A stretch of DNA of 64,000 bases from Rhodospirillaceae bacterium (GTDB taxonomy: Bacteria; Pseudomonadota; Alphaproteobacteria; Rhodospirillales; Rhodospirillaceae), in the NCBI GenBank assembly GCA_009693785.1, contig SHWP01000008.1, forward strand, positions 1 through 64,000, given 5' to 3'. Position numbers and translations under genes: made by a program. The notes under the pieces are model-generated. The model made no database searches and was not told the origin of the DNA. It was given only the letters and a program-made list of their open reading frames with translations. Below, piece after piece: positions 10,586-19,131 of this stretch; the first letter of the stretch is position 1; every line of letters starts with the position of its first letter.

Positions 10586-10757
10586 ACCGCCGCACCTCAT
10601 GGAAGGATCAACCGGGCAAGGCGATTGCCAAACCTGGGTAAGGTCCTCCAGGCCGTCAAAGTCTCACGGGGACCAAGGTGTCCCGGGGTGGCGGTCTTAA
10701 GGGTAGGCGCACGAGATACCCAGGGATGGGTCACGGCGAAGGTTCGCCGCAGCGTGA
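10586..10757 (+). ncRNA. Candidate structured RNA or leader upstream of the cell wall hydrolase
   Basis: Several complementary arms follow one another within 172 bases. GGCAA/TTGCC (10615-10629), CCTGGG/TCCAGG (10633-10652), GGGAC/GTCCC (10669-10684), GGGTA/TACCC (10701-10721) and GGCGA/TCGCC inside TCAC/GTGA (10731-10757) can each form a hairpin. A longer-range helix, ACCGC+CACC (10586-10596) with GGTG+GCGGT (10687-10695), would close a junction around the first three. ACCC/GGGT (10718-10731) competes with the fourth hairpin. The last hairpin ends 17 bases before the GAGGAG ribosome site of the hydrolase gene. I do not recognise a known RNA family; it could be a cis-regulatory leader or an independent RNA. 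Confidence 0.45.
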
Positions 10758-10787
10758 TTTGTGTTTGGTTTGACGAGGAGCGTTTGC

Positions 10788-11477
10788 ATGACCCTCATGC
10801 ATCTTGTGCCGCGCCTGTTTTCGGCCGCGCACCACCGACGACCCAAGCCTGCCCCCCTCATGGCCGCGCTCATTGTGGCCTTGGCCGCCGTGTTTCAACC
10901 GGTTGGTGCCTTCGCCCGGGATATCCCCGAGGATCTCAATATCGACTTATCCAGCATCGTTGTTTCCAAAGAAGAACTGATTTGCCTCGCGCTCAATGAC
11001 TATTGGGAAGCGCGCAGCGAAGTGATTGCCGGGCGTATCGCGGTGGCGCGCGTTGTGCTCAATCGCGCCATGGATGGCCGCTTCCGCTCCAACTTGTGCG
11101 AGGTCGTCAAACAATCACGTGGCGGTGCGCTGCATCGTTGTCAGTTCTCGTGGTATTGCGACGGCAAAGCCGACACGCCTTACGATCCGAAAGTCTGGCG
11201 CGATTCACTTAAAATTGCTGCAGCAGTATTACAGAAGGATTCTTCGCTGCCCGATCCCACAGATGGCGCGTTGTGGTATCACGCTGACTTCATCCGCCCC
11301 AGCTGGGCCCTGGGCTACGAGTCCACCACGATCATCGGTACCCATGTGTTCTATCGCGAAGCCGCAGATCTGGGCGATGCGCCCAAGCGCAAGCCGTTTG
11401 TCGAACGCATGAACGTGTTTGCCGACTGGGCCGCCACCCGCCAGACCGGTGGAAATCGCACGATTGCTGCTAGATAA
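10788..11477 (+). CDS. SleB-type cell wall hydrolase
   Basis: A 229-residue secreted or membrane-anchored protein with a hydrophobic segment (PLMAALIVALAAVFQPVGAFA) near residues 20-45. The catalytic domain of the SleB/CwlJ family (Hydrolase_2) follows: LALNDYWEARSEVIAGRIAVARVVLNRAMDG with the conserved glutamate in the YxEARxE motif, then CQFSWYCDGKAD, GALWYHADFIRPSWA and IIGTHVFYREA. Family members are lytic transglycosylases or amidases acting on peptidoglycan. The ATG at 10788 has GAGGAG seven bases upstream; a GTG at 10761 would place the ribosome site inside the gene, so I reject it. The gene follows the structured RNA region. Confidence 0.9.
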   Translation: MTLMHLVPRLFSAAHHRRPKPAPLMAALIVALAAVFQPVGAFARDIPEDLNIDLSSIVVSKEELICLALNDYWEARSEVIAGRIAVARVVLNRAMDGRFRSNLCEVVKQSRGGALHRCQFSWYCDGKADTPYDPKVWRDSLKIAAAVLQKDSSLPDPTDGALWYHADFIRPSWALGYESTTIIGTHVFYREAADLGDAPKRKPFVERMNVFADWAATRQTGGNRTIAAR

Positions 11478-12144
11478 ACCGGTGCAGACTGGCGCCGTTC
11501 CTGCGAAGCCAGGCGCGCGGTTTCTTTAGATCACCCGTCAACACTGAAACTACCTGCCAGAAGGCGGGCGAATGATTCAATTGTTTAAGGTGGGCCACTT
11601 CGTGCGCCACCACGTAGGCGGCCACATCGCGCGGCGCCAATATCAAGCGCCAGCTTAACGATAAGCGCCCATCGCGCGTGCAACTGCCCCAGCGTGAGGT
11701 GGTATCGCGCACGCTAACGCGGGTGACTTTCACGCCCAAACGTTCGGAAAAATCCCGCGCCCATTCAGCGAAGACCTTTCGGGCTTGGGCTTTGAGCCAG
11801 TCCCGTAGTCGCCGCGGTAAGTGTTCGATCGCACCGGAAACAAAAATCGACTGATCATCACTCCAAACGCCACGCCGGCCTGAAGGAACTGAGCGCACAA
11901 CGCGGTCCTCTCCCAGCATTGGCAAAGTCAATCCATCGGCGAATGCTATCTGTTCGGGCAAGGTGGCAAGCTGGCGTTCGATCCAACCGCGTTTTCCTGC
12001 GACAAACGAAGCGAGCAAGGTTTCACTGGCCCGCTTGGGCCGCACCAAAACTACGCATCTTTGTGCGACATCAAGGCGCAGACTAATACGGCGGGCCCGT
12101 GGGTTAACCTCGCATCGCAACCCCTGACTAAAATCAGCCATCAT
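11470..12144 (-). CDS. YgjP-type (SprT-like) zinc metallopeptidase domain protein
   Basis: A 224-residue protein of the DUF45/YgjP family. The zinc site is VVAHEVAHLKQLNHSPAFW: HEVAH gives the two histidines and catalytic glutamate, and the later His in NHSPAFW is the third ligand. The preceding TSRWGSCTRDGRLSLSWRLI is also typical of the family. The ATG at 12144 overlaps the stop of the YcgN gene (TGATG), with GGAAAG upstream, indicating coupled translation; an ATG one codon later is also possible. It is the last gene of the ccm-SCO1-ycgN run. The biological substrate is unknown. Confidence 0.85.
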   Translation of the reverse strand: MMADFSQGLRCEVNPRARRISLRLDVAQRCVVLVRPKRASETLLASFVAGKRGWIERQLATLPEQIAFADGLTLPMLGEDRVVRSVPSGRRGVWSDDQSIFVSGAIEHLPRRLRDWLKAQARKVFAEWARDFSERLGVKVTRVSVRDTTSRWGSCTRDGRLSLSWRLILAPRDVAAYVVAHEVAHLKQLNHSPAFWQVVSVLTGDLKKPRAWLRRNGASLHRFI

Positions 12145-12590
12145 CAATAATCTTTCCACGGCACGATGTGCGAGACCAGCGGTCCGGCATCGCGCTCCGA
12201 TACCACGCGCCCGCGCACGGAAATTTTGGCCTCATGCACGCTCTCCGGGTCGCCGCTGACCAGCGGATGCCAATCGGGTAAATCTTTGTCTTCGTTGACC
12301 AAGCGATAGGCGCATGTGCTGGGCAGCCAAGCCAATGTGCCAACGGTGTCGGGCTTCAGCACAACGCAATCGGGGACGAGCGTTTTGCGTTTGGCATAAT
12401 TGCCGCACTGGCACGTATTGAGGTCGAGTAAGCGGCAAACCACATTGGTGATTTTGAGTTTAATGCCTTTGATCTGCACTTTGTGAAGGCAGCATTTTCC
12501 GCAGCCGTCACACAAACTCTCCCATTCTGTGTCTGACATCTGAGACAGTTTTTTGGTTCGCCAGAAGGGAGGTTGTGTTTTGGCGTCCAC
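12144..12590 (-). CDS. YcgN family cysteine cluster protein (UPF0260)
   Basis: A 148-residue protein of the YcgN/UPF0260 family, related to zinc/iron-chelating cysteine cluster proteins. Conserved cysteines appear in LCDGCGKCCLHK, VVCRLLDLNTCQCGNY and VPDCVVL, and the C-terminal part SGDPESVHEAKISVRGRVVSE is diagnostic. The start is GTG at 12590, which gives the normal family N-terminus (PFWRTKKLSQMSDTEWE); it overlaps the TAG stop of the SCO1 gene by one base. The function is unknown; eight or more clustered cysteines suggest metal binding. Confidence 0.9.
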   Translation of the reverse strand: MDAKTQPPFWRTKKLSQMSDTEWESLCDGCGKCCLHKVQIKGIKLKITNVVCRLLDLNTCQCGNYAKRKTLVPDCVVLKPDTVGTLAWLPSTCAYRLVNEDKDLPDWHPLVSGDPESVHEAKISVRGRVVSERDAGPLVSHIVPWKDY

Positions 12591-13201
12591 TATCGTTTTG
12601 GCCCCAACTCTTGCCGAATCCGTGCGGCGATTTGTTCGGCCGTGGCGTCGGGTTTGAAATGCGTCAGATACATCCCATCGCGATCCATGAAATACACAAA
12701 CCCAGAATGCTCCATCATGTAATCACCGGGCGTTTCCTGCTTGGCTTTCTGAAAATACACCCGGTACGCGCTGGCCGCAGCACGCACTTGCTCTGCGGTT
12801 CCGGTGAGCGCCAAAAAGCGTGGGTGAAAATTGGCGGTATACTCGGCCATCACCTTCGGCGTGTCGCGTTCGGCATCGACGGTAATGAACACCAGTTGAA
12901 CCTCATCGCCAATGGGCCCGGCGATATTCAATGCCTGCGTGATGGTTTGCAGTGAAATCGGGCATACGTCAGGGCAGTTGGTGAAACCAAAATAAACCAA
13001 ACTGTATTTACCCTTCAGTTCGGCCGCGCTCACCGCGTTGCCCTTTTGGTCGATCAGGTCGAAAGCTCCGCCGATGGCAGCCGTTCCTTGTACCACGCCA
13101 GCACCTGGCCGTTCGGGGCGCAGGCCGGGCAGGAACATCGCCAGCAACAGCAATGTGCCGAAAAAAATAATCGCAGGGGCGAGGAAGCGTTTTGGGTTCA
13201 T
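12590..13201 (-). CDS. SCO1/SenC family copper chaperone
   Basis: A 203-residue membrane-anchored thioredoxin-fold protein for copper delivery to, or redox maintenance of, the CuA site of cytochrome oxidase. An N-terminal membrane helix (RFLAPAIIFFGTLLLLAMFLP) is followed by the copper-binding FTNCPDVCPISL (CxxxC) and the distal histidine in MEHSGFVYFMD. I chose ATG 13201 because it places the membrane helix directly at the N-terminus; an upstream in-frame start at 13234 would overlap ccmI. It starts 4 bases after the ccmI stop, so it is probably transcribed with the cytochrome c maturation genes. Confidence 0.93.
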   Translation of the reverse strand: MNPKRFLAPAIIFFGTLLLLAMFLPGLRPERPGAGVVQGTAAIGGAFDLIDQKGNAVSAAELKGKYSLVYFGFTNCPDVCPISLQTITQALNIAGPIGDEVQLVFITVDAERDTPKVMAEYTANFHPRFLALTGTAEQVRAAASAYRVYFQKAKQETPGDYMMEHSGFVYFMDRDGMYLTHFKPDATAEQIAARIRQELGPKR

Positions 13202-13205
13202 GTCT

Positions 13206-14609
13206 TTATTTGAGAGCCTTAAGCCGCCGCTCAAGCTCGGCTGCCAAAGGCCCCTGGGCCTTGCCCTTGGCCGTCGTCCAATCGCGCTGGGCTGTCACCT
13301 TGTCGCCCGCCTTGAGGGCTGCAAGCCCGCGCACGAACAACGCTTCGGGTTGGCCGGGCGCCAGCACCAGAATCTCAGCGGCGGTTTTGGTCAGCGGCTC
13401 GGGCAGGGGCGCGGCGGCATTCATATCGGCTTCAGCTAATAACACGGCTGCGTAATTCAATTTCGGCTCGATCTCGGCGGGCTTGAGCATCATGGCTTTT
13501 TGGAAAGCTTGTTTGGCACCGTCGCCATTGCGCAACACGTTGTAGGAGCGTCCCAGCATCATCCAGCCGTTGAAGTCTTCCGGGTTGTTTTCCAGCCGCC
13601 CCGCCAGGCTTCCGACCATGGCTTGGATTTGCGCCAAATTCTCGCCCGAGAATTGGCTCTTGATAGCGCTGACATCGGGGGCGGTGATGTCATTGGGGTC
13701 GCTGGGCTGAACCTCGACGGTTGGCGTTGGCGTGGCTGCGGCGCTCGCCGTTTGTTCGCCGTCGAGCGGATGGCGCGGCTCGACACTCATGGGCATGATC
13801 GCCGCACTTTGCGCCACTTGAAACATTTGGTTGCGCACCATTTCCAACCAGGGCGCATCTTTGGGTGCGCTCGCGGTCAAGTCCCGCCAAATGGCGATGG
13901 CGGTGCGCGCATCGCCATTCTGTGAAGCAGCCAGTCCCAAATAAAATCGCGCGCGCGATTCGGTCCGGTCACGGCTTAATGCTGTCAAAAAGGCCTCGCG
14001 TGCCTCGGCTGTAACCTGTCCGCCCCCAACTGTCACAACCATCTCGCCAAAGTTGGCGTAAGGGTCGGCATCGGGCGGGTTTAACGACAAAACATGGCGA
14101 TAGGCGTCTAAGGCGTCTTGATAACGTTCGATCTGGCGGTAGCTGCGCGCCAGCAGGGCCCAACCCTCAAGGTTGTTAGGATCGGCTTGCATGCGCGCGG
14201 CTAACTGATCGACCAATTGCGCCATGTCATGGTCGGCTTGGCTACGCGCAGCGGGGCTGGGCATGAGTGGCGCGCCCAGGTTCATGTAAATGGCGAAGGC
14301 CAGCATGGGCACGCTCACGGCGAGCAATGCTGTTAATGCCGACCGGGCGCCGGGGCCCTCGCGCCAATGGGTCAATGCCGGGCGGCGTGCGGCAGCCAAC
14401 ATTCGGCGCTGAATTTCGAGTTTCAAGGCAGCGGCTTCGGACGGCGTAATGGTGCCGCGCGCGAGGTCGCGTTGCACTTCGGCTTCTTGGTCCTTTAGCA
14501 CGGCCACATCGCGTTGGCCGTCATCGGTATTGCGCGCTTCGCGTACCAAGGGCCAAATCAGCGCCGCCGCGACAGCAATCGCCACGAGGGTTAGCAAAGC
14601 CCAAATCAT
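13206..14609 (-). CDS. ccmI: Cytochrome c maturation protein CcmI
   Basis: A 467-residue membrane protein with TPR repeats that carries apocytochrome c to the heme ligation complex. Two N-terminal membrane segments (MIWALLTLVAIAVAAALIWP and ALTALLAVSVPMLAFAIYM) flank a cytoplasmic loop with QRDLARGTITPSEA, which is characteristic. TPR units follow: NLEGWALLARSYRQIERYQDALDAY and later a second group (DFNGWMMLGRSYNVLRNGDGAKQAF). The start overlaps the ccmH stop by four bases (ATGA). Confidence 0.92.
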   Translation of the reverse strand: MIWALLTLVAIAVAAALIWPLVREARNTDDGQRDVAVLKDQEAEVQRDLARGTITPSEAAALKLEIQRRMLAAARRPALTHWREGPGARSALTALLAVSVPMLAFAIYMNLGAPLMPSPAARSQADHDMAQLVDQLAARMQADPNNLEGWALLARSYRQIERYQDALDAYRHVLSLNPPDADPYANFGEMVVTVGGGQVTAEAREAFLTALSRDRTESRARFYLGLAASQNGDARTAIAIWRDLTASAPKDAPWLEMVRNQMFQVAQSAAIMPMSVEPRHPLDGEQTASAAATPTPTVEVQPSDPNDITAPDVSAIKSQFSGENLAQIQAMVGSLAGRLENNPEDFNGWMMLGRSYNVLRNGDGAKQAFQKAMMLKPAEIEPKLNYAAVLLAEADMNAAAPLPEPLTKTAAEILVLAPGQPEALFVRGLAALKAGDKVTAQRDWTTAKGKAQGPLAAELERRLKALK

Positions 14610-15067
14610 GACGCGCGATCCTTCATGGCCTGGACTTCACGCGCCTCTGCATCGCTGAGAGTGACGGCCTCTGCTACTTGCGTGGCGGGTCGCCGTAAGC
14701 GCCGTGCCACAACAAACGCACCCACGATCAACAGCGCAAATGGCCCGAACCACAAGGCCATGGTATTGGCGGTCATGCGGGGTTTCAGCAACACGAAATC
14801 ACCGTAGCGTTGCACCATGTACGAGACGACCTGCTCGTTGCTATCGCCCGCACTGATGCGCTCGCGCACCAGCACACGCATGTCTTTGGCCAATTCGGCG
14901 TCAGAGTCATCGATTGTTTCGTTCTGACAAACGACACAGCGCAAAGCCTGGCTAACCTCGCGTGCGCGCGCTTCCATGGTTGGGTCAGTCAGGCGTTCGC
15001 CCGGCAGAACCGCCAATGCTGCGGTACTGAGGAGAATAGCTGCGGTGGCGATGATGAGCCGGTTCAT
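14606..15067 (-). CDS. ccmH: Cytochrome c maturation protein CcmH
   Basis: A 153-residue periplasmic, membrane-anchored thiol oxidoreductase that reduces the CXXCH of apocytochrome c. A signal segment (LIIATAAILLSTAALA) precedes LRCVVCQNETIDDSDAELAKDMR, which holds the conserved LRCxxCQ active site. YMVQRYGDFVLLKP is also diagnostic, and a C-terminal membrane helix (LWFGPFALLIVGAFVVARRL) follows. The ATG at 15067 overlaps the stop of the thioredoxin-like gene upstream by four bases; a longer reading frame exists but would run back into that gene. Confidence 0.93.
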   Translation of the reverse strand: MNRLIIATAAILLSTAALAVLPGERLTDPTMEARAREVSQALRCVVCQNETIDDSDAELAKDMRVLVRERISAGDSNEQVVSYMVQRYGDFVLLKPRMTANTMALWFGPFALLIVGAFVVARRLRRPATQVAEAVTLSDAEAREVQAMKDRAS

Positions 15068-15624
15068 TTCTTCAACTGCGCGATCAACGGCGCCAAGGTT
15101 GTTTGCCAGACCTCTGGCGTGATGGGGCCGATGTGCTTGTAGCGAATCACACCCGTGGCATCGACCACGAAGGTTTCGGGCGCGCCGGTCACGCCCAACG
15201 AAATCGCGGCGACGCTTTTGGGGTCTTGGCCAATACGCGCATAAGGGTCGCCGCGTTGAGCAAGCCAGGCAAGGCTGGCCGAGGGCGAATCGCGCCAGGC
15301 GATGCCTTGAATGGGAATAGCATTTTCGCGCTGTAAGGCCATCAAGGTGGGGTGTTCGGCCAAGCAGGCCACACACCACGACCCCCACACGTTCACCAAA
15401 CTTACGCTACCCTTAAGGTCGCGTGTCGCCAGGCCCGGCTCGCGCCCTGGCAAGGGCGCTAAATCGAACTCAGGCATGGGCGTATTGAGCAGCACGCTTG
15501 GGATCAAGTGGGGATCATCCCCGCGGTTGACATCAAGAAGCCGTTTACCAAAGGCGCCGATGAGCGCTGCGATGACAGCAACAGGAATAACAAACGGCCA
15601 GCGTTTGGCGCTCGTCGTGGTCAA
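15064..15624 (-). CDS. ccmG: Thiol:disulfide interchange protein CcmG/DsbE
   Basis: A 186-residue thioredoxin-like protein anchored in the inner membrane by an N-terminal helix (PFVIPVAVIAALIGAFGKRL). It supplies electrons to CcmH and apocytochrome c. The active site is NVWGSWCVACLAEHPTL, with WCVAC where family members often have WCxPC or WCxTC. The GVTGAPETFVVDATG segment carries the cis-proline loop. It lies between ccmF and ccmH with four-base spacings or overlaps. Confidence 0.93.
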   Translation of the reverse strand: MTTTSAKRWPFVIPVAVIAALIGAFGKRLLDVNRGDDPHLIPSVLLNTPMPEFDLAPLPGREPGLATRDLKGSVSLVNVWGSWCVACLAEHPTLMALQRENAIPIQGIAWRDSPSASLAWLAQRGDPYARIGQDPKSVAAISLGVTGAPETFVVDATGVIRYKHIGPITPEVWQTTLAPLIAQLKK

Positions 15625-15628
15625 ATGC

Positions 15629-17608
15629 TTACTCCGCCGGAACCAAGTTCAACACAGCCGCGCGCCGTGCGGCTCCTAAACGATGGCGGCGGTCCGACAA
15701 TGACACCAAGCCGCCAAAACCCATCAACAACACACCGTACCAAAGACATGGCACGAAGGGCTCATAGAAGAGGCGCGTGACAAATGCACCCTCAGCGCCA
15801 TCCATATCGCCAATCACGGCATAAAGGTCGGAAATACCGGTGGTATATATCGCAGCCTCGGTGGTTTGCTGCGGTGGTTGCGTGTAGGTGCGCTTTTCGG
15901 GGTTCAAGGTAGTGATCGTGACGCCATCGCGGCTGACGGTATAGCGGCCTTCAATCGCCCTGTAGTTGGGGCCAGGAACTTCTTGCGCATTCTCAAAGGT
16001 CACACGGTAACCAGCAATCTCAATGTACTCGCCTGGCTTCAAACTTTCGATGCGTTCGGCTTTCCAGGCGCTCGCTCCCGTCACGCCGACAATCAACACA
16101 GCCATTCCTAAGTGGGCCAGCGTCATGCCATAGGCTGAGCGTGGCAAATTGATCATCCGCTCCCAACTCAACCCCGCTGTACCCTGTACGCGCGATATCC
16201 ATTCGGTGATGGTCGCAACCGCAAGCCACGCCGCCAGCGCCATACCGCCGCCAGCCGCGAGGTTGAGTGCGTCACCACCGTTCATGAGCCACGTGGCGAT
16301 GAGTACGACGATGGCAAGTCCGCCCGCGATTTTCAGGCGCTGCAATGCGCCATTTAAATCCGCACGCTTCCACGCCAGGAGCGGCCCGATCCCAGCCAAA
16401 ATAATCAGCGGTGTCATCAACGGCACGAACACAGCGTTGAAGTAGGGCGAACCCACTGAAATTTTCCCCATCTCCAACGCATCAGCGATCAATGGGTACA
16501 GGGTGCCCAGCAATACGGTTGCCGCAGCGGTTGTGAGCAGCAAGTTGTTGATCAGCAAGCCGCCCTCGCGTGAGATCGGCGCAAACACACCGCCACCGTC
16601 CATGGCGGGCGCCTTAACAGCGTAAAGCGTCAATGAACCGCCGATGGCCACGGCCAACAACATCAGCACGAACACGCCGCGCGCCGGGTCGGCGGCGAAG
16701 GCATGAACCGATGTCAAAATCCCCGAGCGCACCAGGAACGTCCCCAGCAAGCTCAGTGAAAATGTGATGATGGCCAGCAAGATGGTCCAGCTTTTCAAGG
16801 CTTCGCGCCGCTCGACGACAATGGCGGAATGCAAAAGAGCTGTACCCGTTAGCCAGGGAATGAACGAAGCGTTTTCAACCGGATCCCAATACCACCAGCC
16901 GCCCCAGCCCAGTTCGTAATAAGCCCACCAACTGCCCAGCCCGATGCCAAGCGTCAGGCACGTCCAGGCGGCCAATGTCCATGGCCTTACCCACCGTGCC
17001 CAGGCGGCATCGACCCGGCCTTCGAGCAGCGCCGCCACGGCAAACGAAAACGCCACCGAGAAGCCAACGTAACCCAAGTAGAGCATGGGTGGATGGAACG
17101 CGAGGCCGGGGTCTTGCAACAGCGGATTAAGCCCGTTGCCTTGGGCTGGGGCGGGGTTGAGGCGCACGAAAGGGTTCGACGCGAACAGAATGAACGCAAT
17201 GAACCCCACGCCAATCAGGCCCTGCACGGCCAGCGTGCGCGCCTTCAACGTGCGTGGCAGGTTGGTGCCGAACGCGGCCACAGCCGCGCCAAATAAACTG
17301 AGCACCGTGATCCACAACACCATCGAGCCTTCGTGGTTTCCCCAGACGCCGGAGATTTTATAAAGCAGCGGCTTTGCGGTGTGCGAGTTTTCGGCCACGC
17401 CGAGTACGGAAAAATCCGACACGATATAAGCGTGCATCAATGACGCGAACGCAAAACCGCACAGCACGAATTGGGTAAGTGCTGCGGGTTCGGCCATGGC
17501 CATCCAGGCGGCGTTGCCGCGGGCGGCGCCGAGCATCGGAAGCGTGCCCTGTGCCAATGCCACCAACAGCGCGAGTGCCAGGGCAAAGTGTCCAAGTTCG
17601 ATCAGCAT
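15629..17608 (-). CDS. ccmF: Heme lyase CcmF
   Basis: A 659-residue polytopic membrane protein and core of the System I heme ligation complex. The tryptophan-rich heme-handling motif WGGWWYWDPVENASFIPWL lies near residue 240, with conserved histidines before and after (for example GVWGNHEGSMVLW and TGTALLHSAIV). About 15 hydrophobic segments are visible, as expected. It starts 7 bases after ccmE. Length and motif order match full CcmF proteins. Confidence 0.95.
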   Translation of the reverse strand: MLIELGHFALALALLVALAQGTLPMLGAARGNAAWMAMAEPAALTQFVLCGFAFASLMHAYIVSDFSVLGVAENSHTAKPLLYKISGVWGNHEGSMVLWITVLSLFGAAVAAFGTNLPRTLKARTLAVQGLIGVGFIAFILFASNPFVRLNPAPAQGNGLNPLLQDPGLAFHPPMLYLGYVGFSVAFSFAVAALLEGRVDAAWARWVRPWTLAAWTCLTLGIGLGSWWAYYELGWGGWWYWDPVENASFIPWLTGTALLHSAIVVERREALKSWTILLAIITFSLSLLGTFLVRSGILTSVHAFAADPARGVFVLMLLAVAIGGSLTLYAVKAPAMDGGGVFAPISREGGLLINNLLLTTAAATVLLGTLYPLIADALEMGKISVGSPYFNAVFVPLMTPLIILAGIGPLLAWKRADLNGALQRLKIAGGLAIVVLIATWLMNGGDALNLAAGGGMALAAWLAVATITEWISRVQGTAGLSWERMINLPRSAYGMTLAHLGMAVLIVGVTGASAWKAERIESLKPGEYIEIAGYRVTFENAQEVPGPNYRAIEGRYTVSRDGVTITTLNPEKRTYTQPPQQTTEAAIYTTGISDLYAVIGDMDGAEGAFVTRLFYEPFVPCLWYGVLLMGFGGLVSLSDRRHRLGAARRAAVLNLVPAE

Positions 17609-17615
17609 GACAGCC

Positions 17616-18095
17616 TCAATTCGATGTCGTCGCGGGTTTAGCCTCGGCGGCTTGCGCAGTGGCGCCTTCCGGATGCCAGTTGCCGCTTTTCTTCAACGCA
17701 TCGGCCACTTCCGGCGGCATGTACGTTTCGTCATGCTTGGCTAGCACGTCATTGGCCAAGAAAACCCCATCACGTCCCATCCTGCCCTCGGCGACGATGC
17801 CTTGGCCCTCGCGGAACAAATCGGGCAAGATTCCGTTGTATTGAATCGTCAGGCTCTCGACCGTGTCGGTGACGGTGAAGCGCACCGTACCGCCGGATTT
17901 ATTGACGCTGCCCTCTTCCACAAGCCCGCCCACACGCATGCGCTGTTCGGGCGCGACGGTGCGGGCCTTGAGTTCGGTGGGGCTAAAGAAAAAAACGATG
18001 TTGTCTTCAACCGCGGTTAGCATCAGCGCGGTTGCGCTGAACAAGCCCAACAACCCAAGGCCCACAAAATATAACCGCCTGCGTTTGCGTGTCAT
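17616..18095 (-). CDS. ccmE: Heme chaperone CcmE
   Basis: A 159-residue periplasmic protein anchored by one helix (RLYFVGLGLLGLFSATALML). It binds heme covalently through the conserved histidine of HDETY (H121, Y125) and passes it to CcmF. FFFSPTELKA and the MRVGGLVEEGSV strand region are diagnostic of the OB-fold. The ATG at 18095 overlaps the ccmD stop by four bases; a longer in-frame extension would cover ccmD and is rejected. Confidence 0.94.
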   Translation of the reverse strand: MTRKRRRLYFVGLGLLGLFSATALMLTAVEDNIVFFFSPTELKARTVAPEQRMRVGGLVEEGSVNKSGGTVRFTVTDTVESLTIQYNGILPDLFREGQGIVAEGRMGRDGVFLANDVLAKHDETYMPPEVADALKKSGNWHPEGATAQAAEAKPATTSN

Positions 18096-18271
18096 GATGA
18101 CGCCCCATCGTCGCGCGAGGACTTCAGGCCACTGAATTCCTGTTCGGCGTCTTTCCAGGATTTCAGCGACAGCCACAACACGCCCACAAGCCCAATCAGC
18201 CCCAACCCATAGGCGGGCCACACGAAGGCTGCGTATCCACCCATCTGAAAATATTGGGCCAGGTTTTCCAT
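18092..18271 (-). CDS. ccmD: Heme exporter protein CcmD
   Basis: A 59-residue protein too short for routine calling, read directly between ccmE and ccmC. It begins MENLAQYFQMGGYAAFVWPA, has one membrane helix (GLGLIGLVGVLWLSL) and a charged cytoplasmic tail (KSWKDAEQEF). Size, G-G-Y-A-x-F-V-W-x-A-Y motif and position are those of CcmD, which helps release holo-CcmE from the CcmABC complex. Its stop overlaps the ccmE start (ATGA), and its start lies 3 bases after the ccmC stop. Confidence 0.93.
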   Translation of the reverse strand: MENLAQYFQMGGYAAFVWPAYGLGLIGLVGVLWLSLKSWKDAEQEFSGLKSSRDDGASS

Positions 18272-18274
18272 GAC

Positions 18275-18994
18275 CTATTCTGCCGCCGCCAAGTTAAACC
18301 GCGCGGTGCGAATTTTAGCTGACAGCAATTCTGCACGCAGGCGAATCACCAACACGGCGATGTAATAAAATTGGAAAGCCGCGACCATCAGCAACAACGG
18401 CTGTAACATCGCCGCGTTCACGCTGAATCCTTTGAGCCCGAAGATGGCGGGTTGATGCAGCGTGTTCCACCATTCCACCGAGAAATGCACGATGGGCAGA
18501 TTGACCGATCCCACCAGCGCCAACAACGCGGCAGCTTTATCGCCGCGTTCTTGGTCCTCGAAGGAATCACCCAACGCGATGTACCCGAGATAGAGGAAAA
18601 ACAGAATTAACATCGAGGTCAGGCGCGCATCCCACACCCACCACGTGCCCCACATGGGCTCGCCCCACAGCATGCCGGTAACAAGACACAGCGCGGTGAA
18701 CACCGCGCCGATGGGCGCCGAAGCTCGCGCAACTAAATGTGCGATGGTATGGCGCCAAATCAGGAACACTGCGCTGGAAGCGGCCATGACGCCGTAGACC
18801 ATCAAACCCATCCAAGCGGCGGGCACATGCACATACATGATGCGTACGGTATCGCCTTGCTGGTAGTCGGGTGGCGAGATGATCAAGGCCAGGGGCAAAC
18901 CCACAGCGAAACACAAAATGCTAATGCCCGTCGCCCAGGGAAAAATCCCATTGGCGATTTTCATGAAGAAGGTTGGGTTGGCGAATTTGTGCAT
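18275..18994 (-). CDS. ccmC: Heme transporter/exporter CcmC
   Basis: A 239-residue membrane protein with six helices that loads heme onto CcmE. The WWD motif is WGTWWVWDARLTSMLILFFL, and MYVHVPAAWMG with its histidine is typical of the flanking heme ligand loop. I chose ATG 18994 (MHKFANPTFF), the usual family N-terminus; a TTG at 19009 would add five residues. 137 bases separate it from ccmB, so it may have its own promoter. Confidence 0.94.
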   Translation of the reverse strand: MHKFANPTFFMKIANGIFPWATGISILCFAVGLPLALIISPPDYQQGDTVRIMYVHVPAAWMGLMVYGVMAASSAVFLIWRHTIAHLVARASAPIGAVFTALCLVTGMLWGEPMWGTWWVWDARLTSMLILFFLYLGYIALGDSFEDQERGDKAAALLALVGSVNLPIVHFSVEWWNTLHQPAIFGLKGFSVNAAMLQPLLLMVAAFQFYYIAVLVIRLRAELLSAKIRTARFNLAAAE

Positions 18995-19131
18995 CGTGGC
19001 CTGTGGCAATTGATAGGCTTCAGCCGCGGCGGTTGTCGCACCCTATATAGGTGCGCTCAAGGTCGAACAGAGTGTGGCCGGGAAATGCCGCCAAATCCAT
19101 GATATTCCTCAAGAAAATCGTCTTAAATTGT

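Noticed and set aside
10625-10999. Open reading frame of 124 codons through the structured RNA region
   Set aside because: It runs out of frame into the cell wall hydrolase gene, has Cys/Arg/Pro-rich random composition and no ribosome site.
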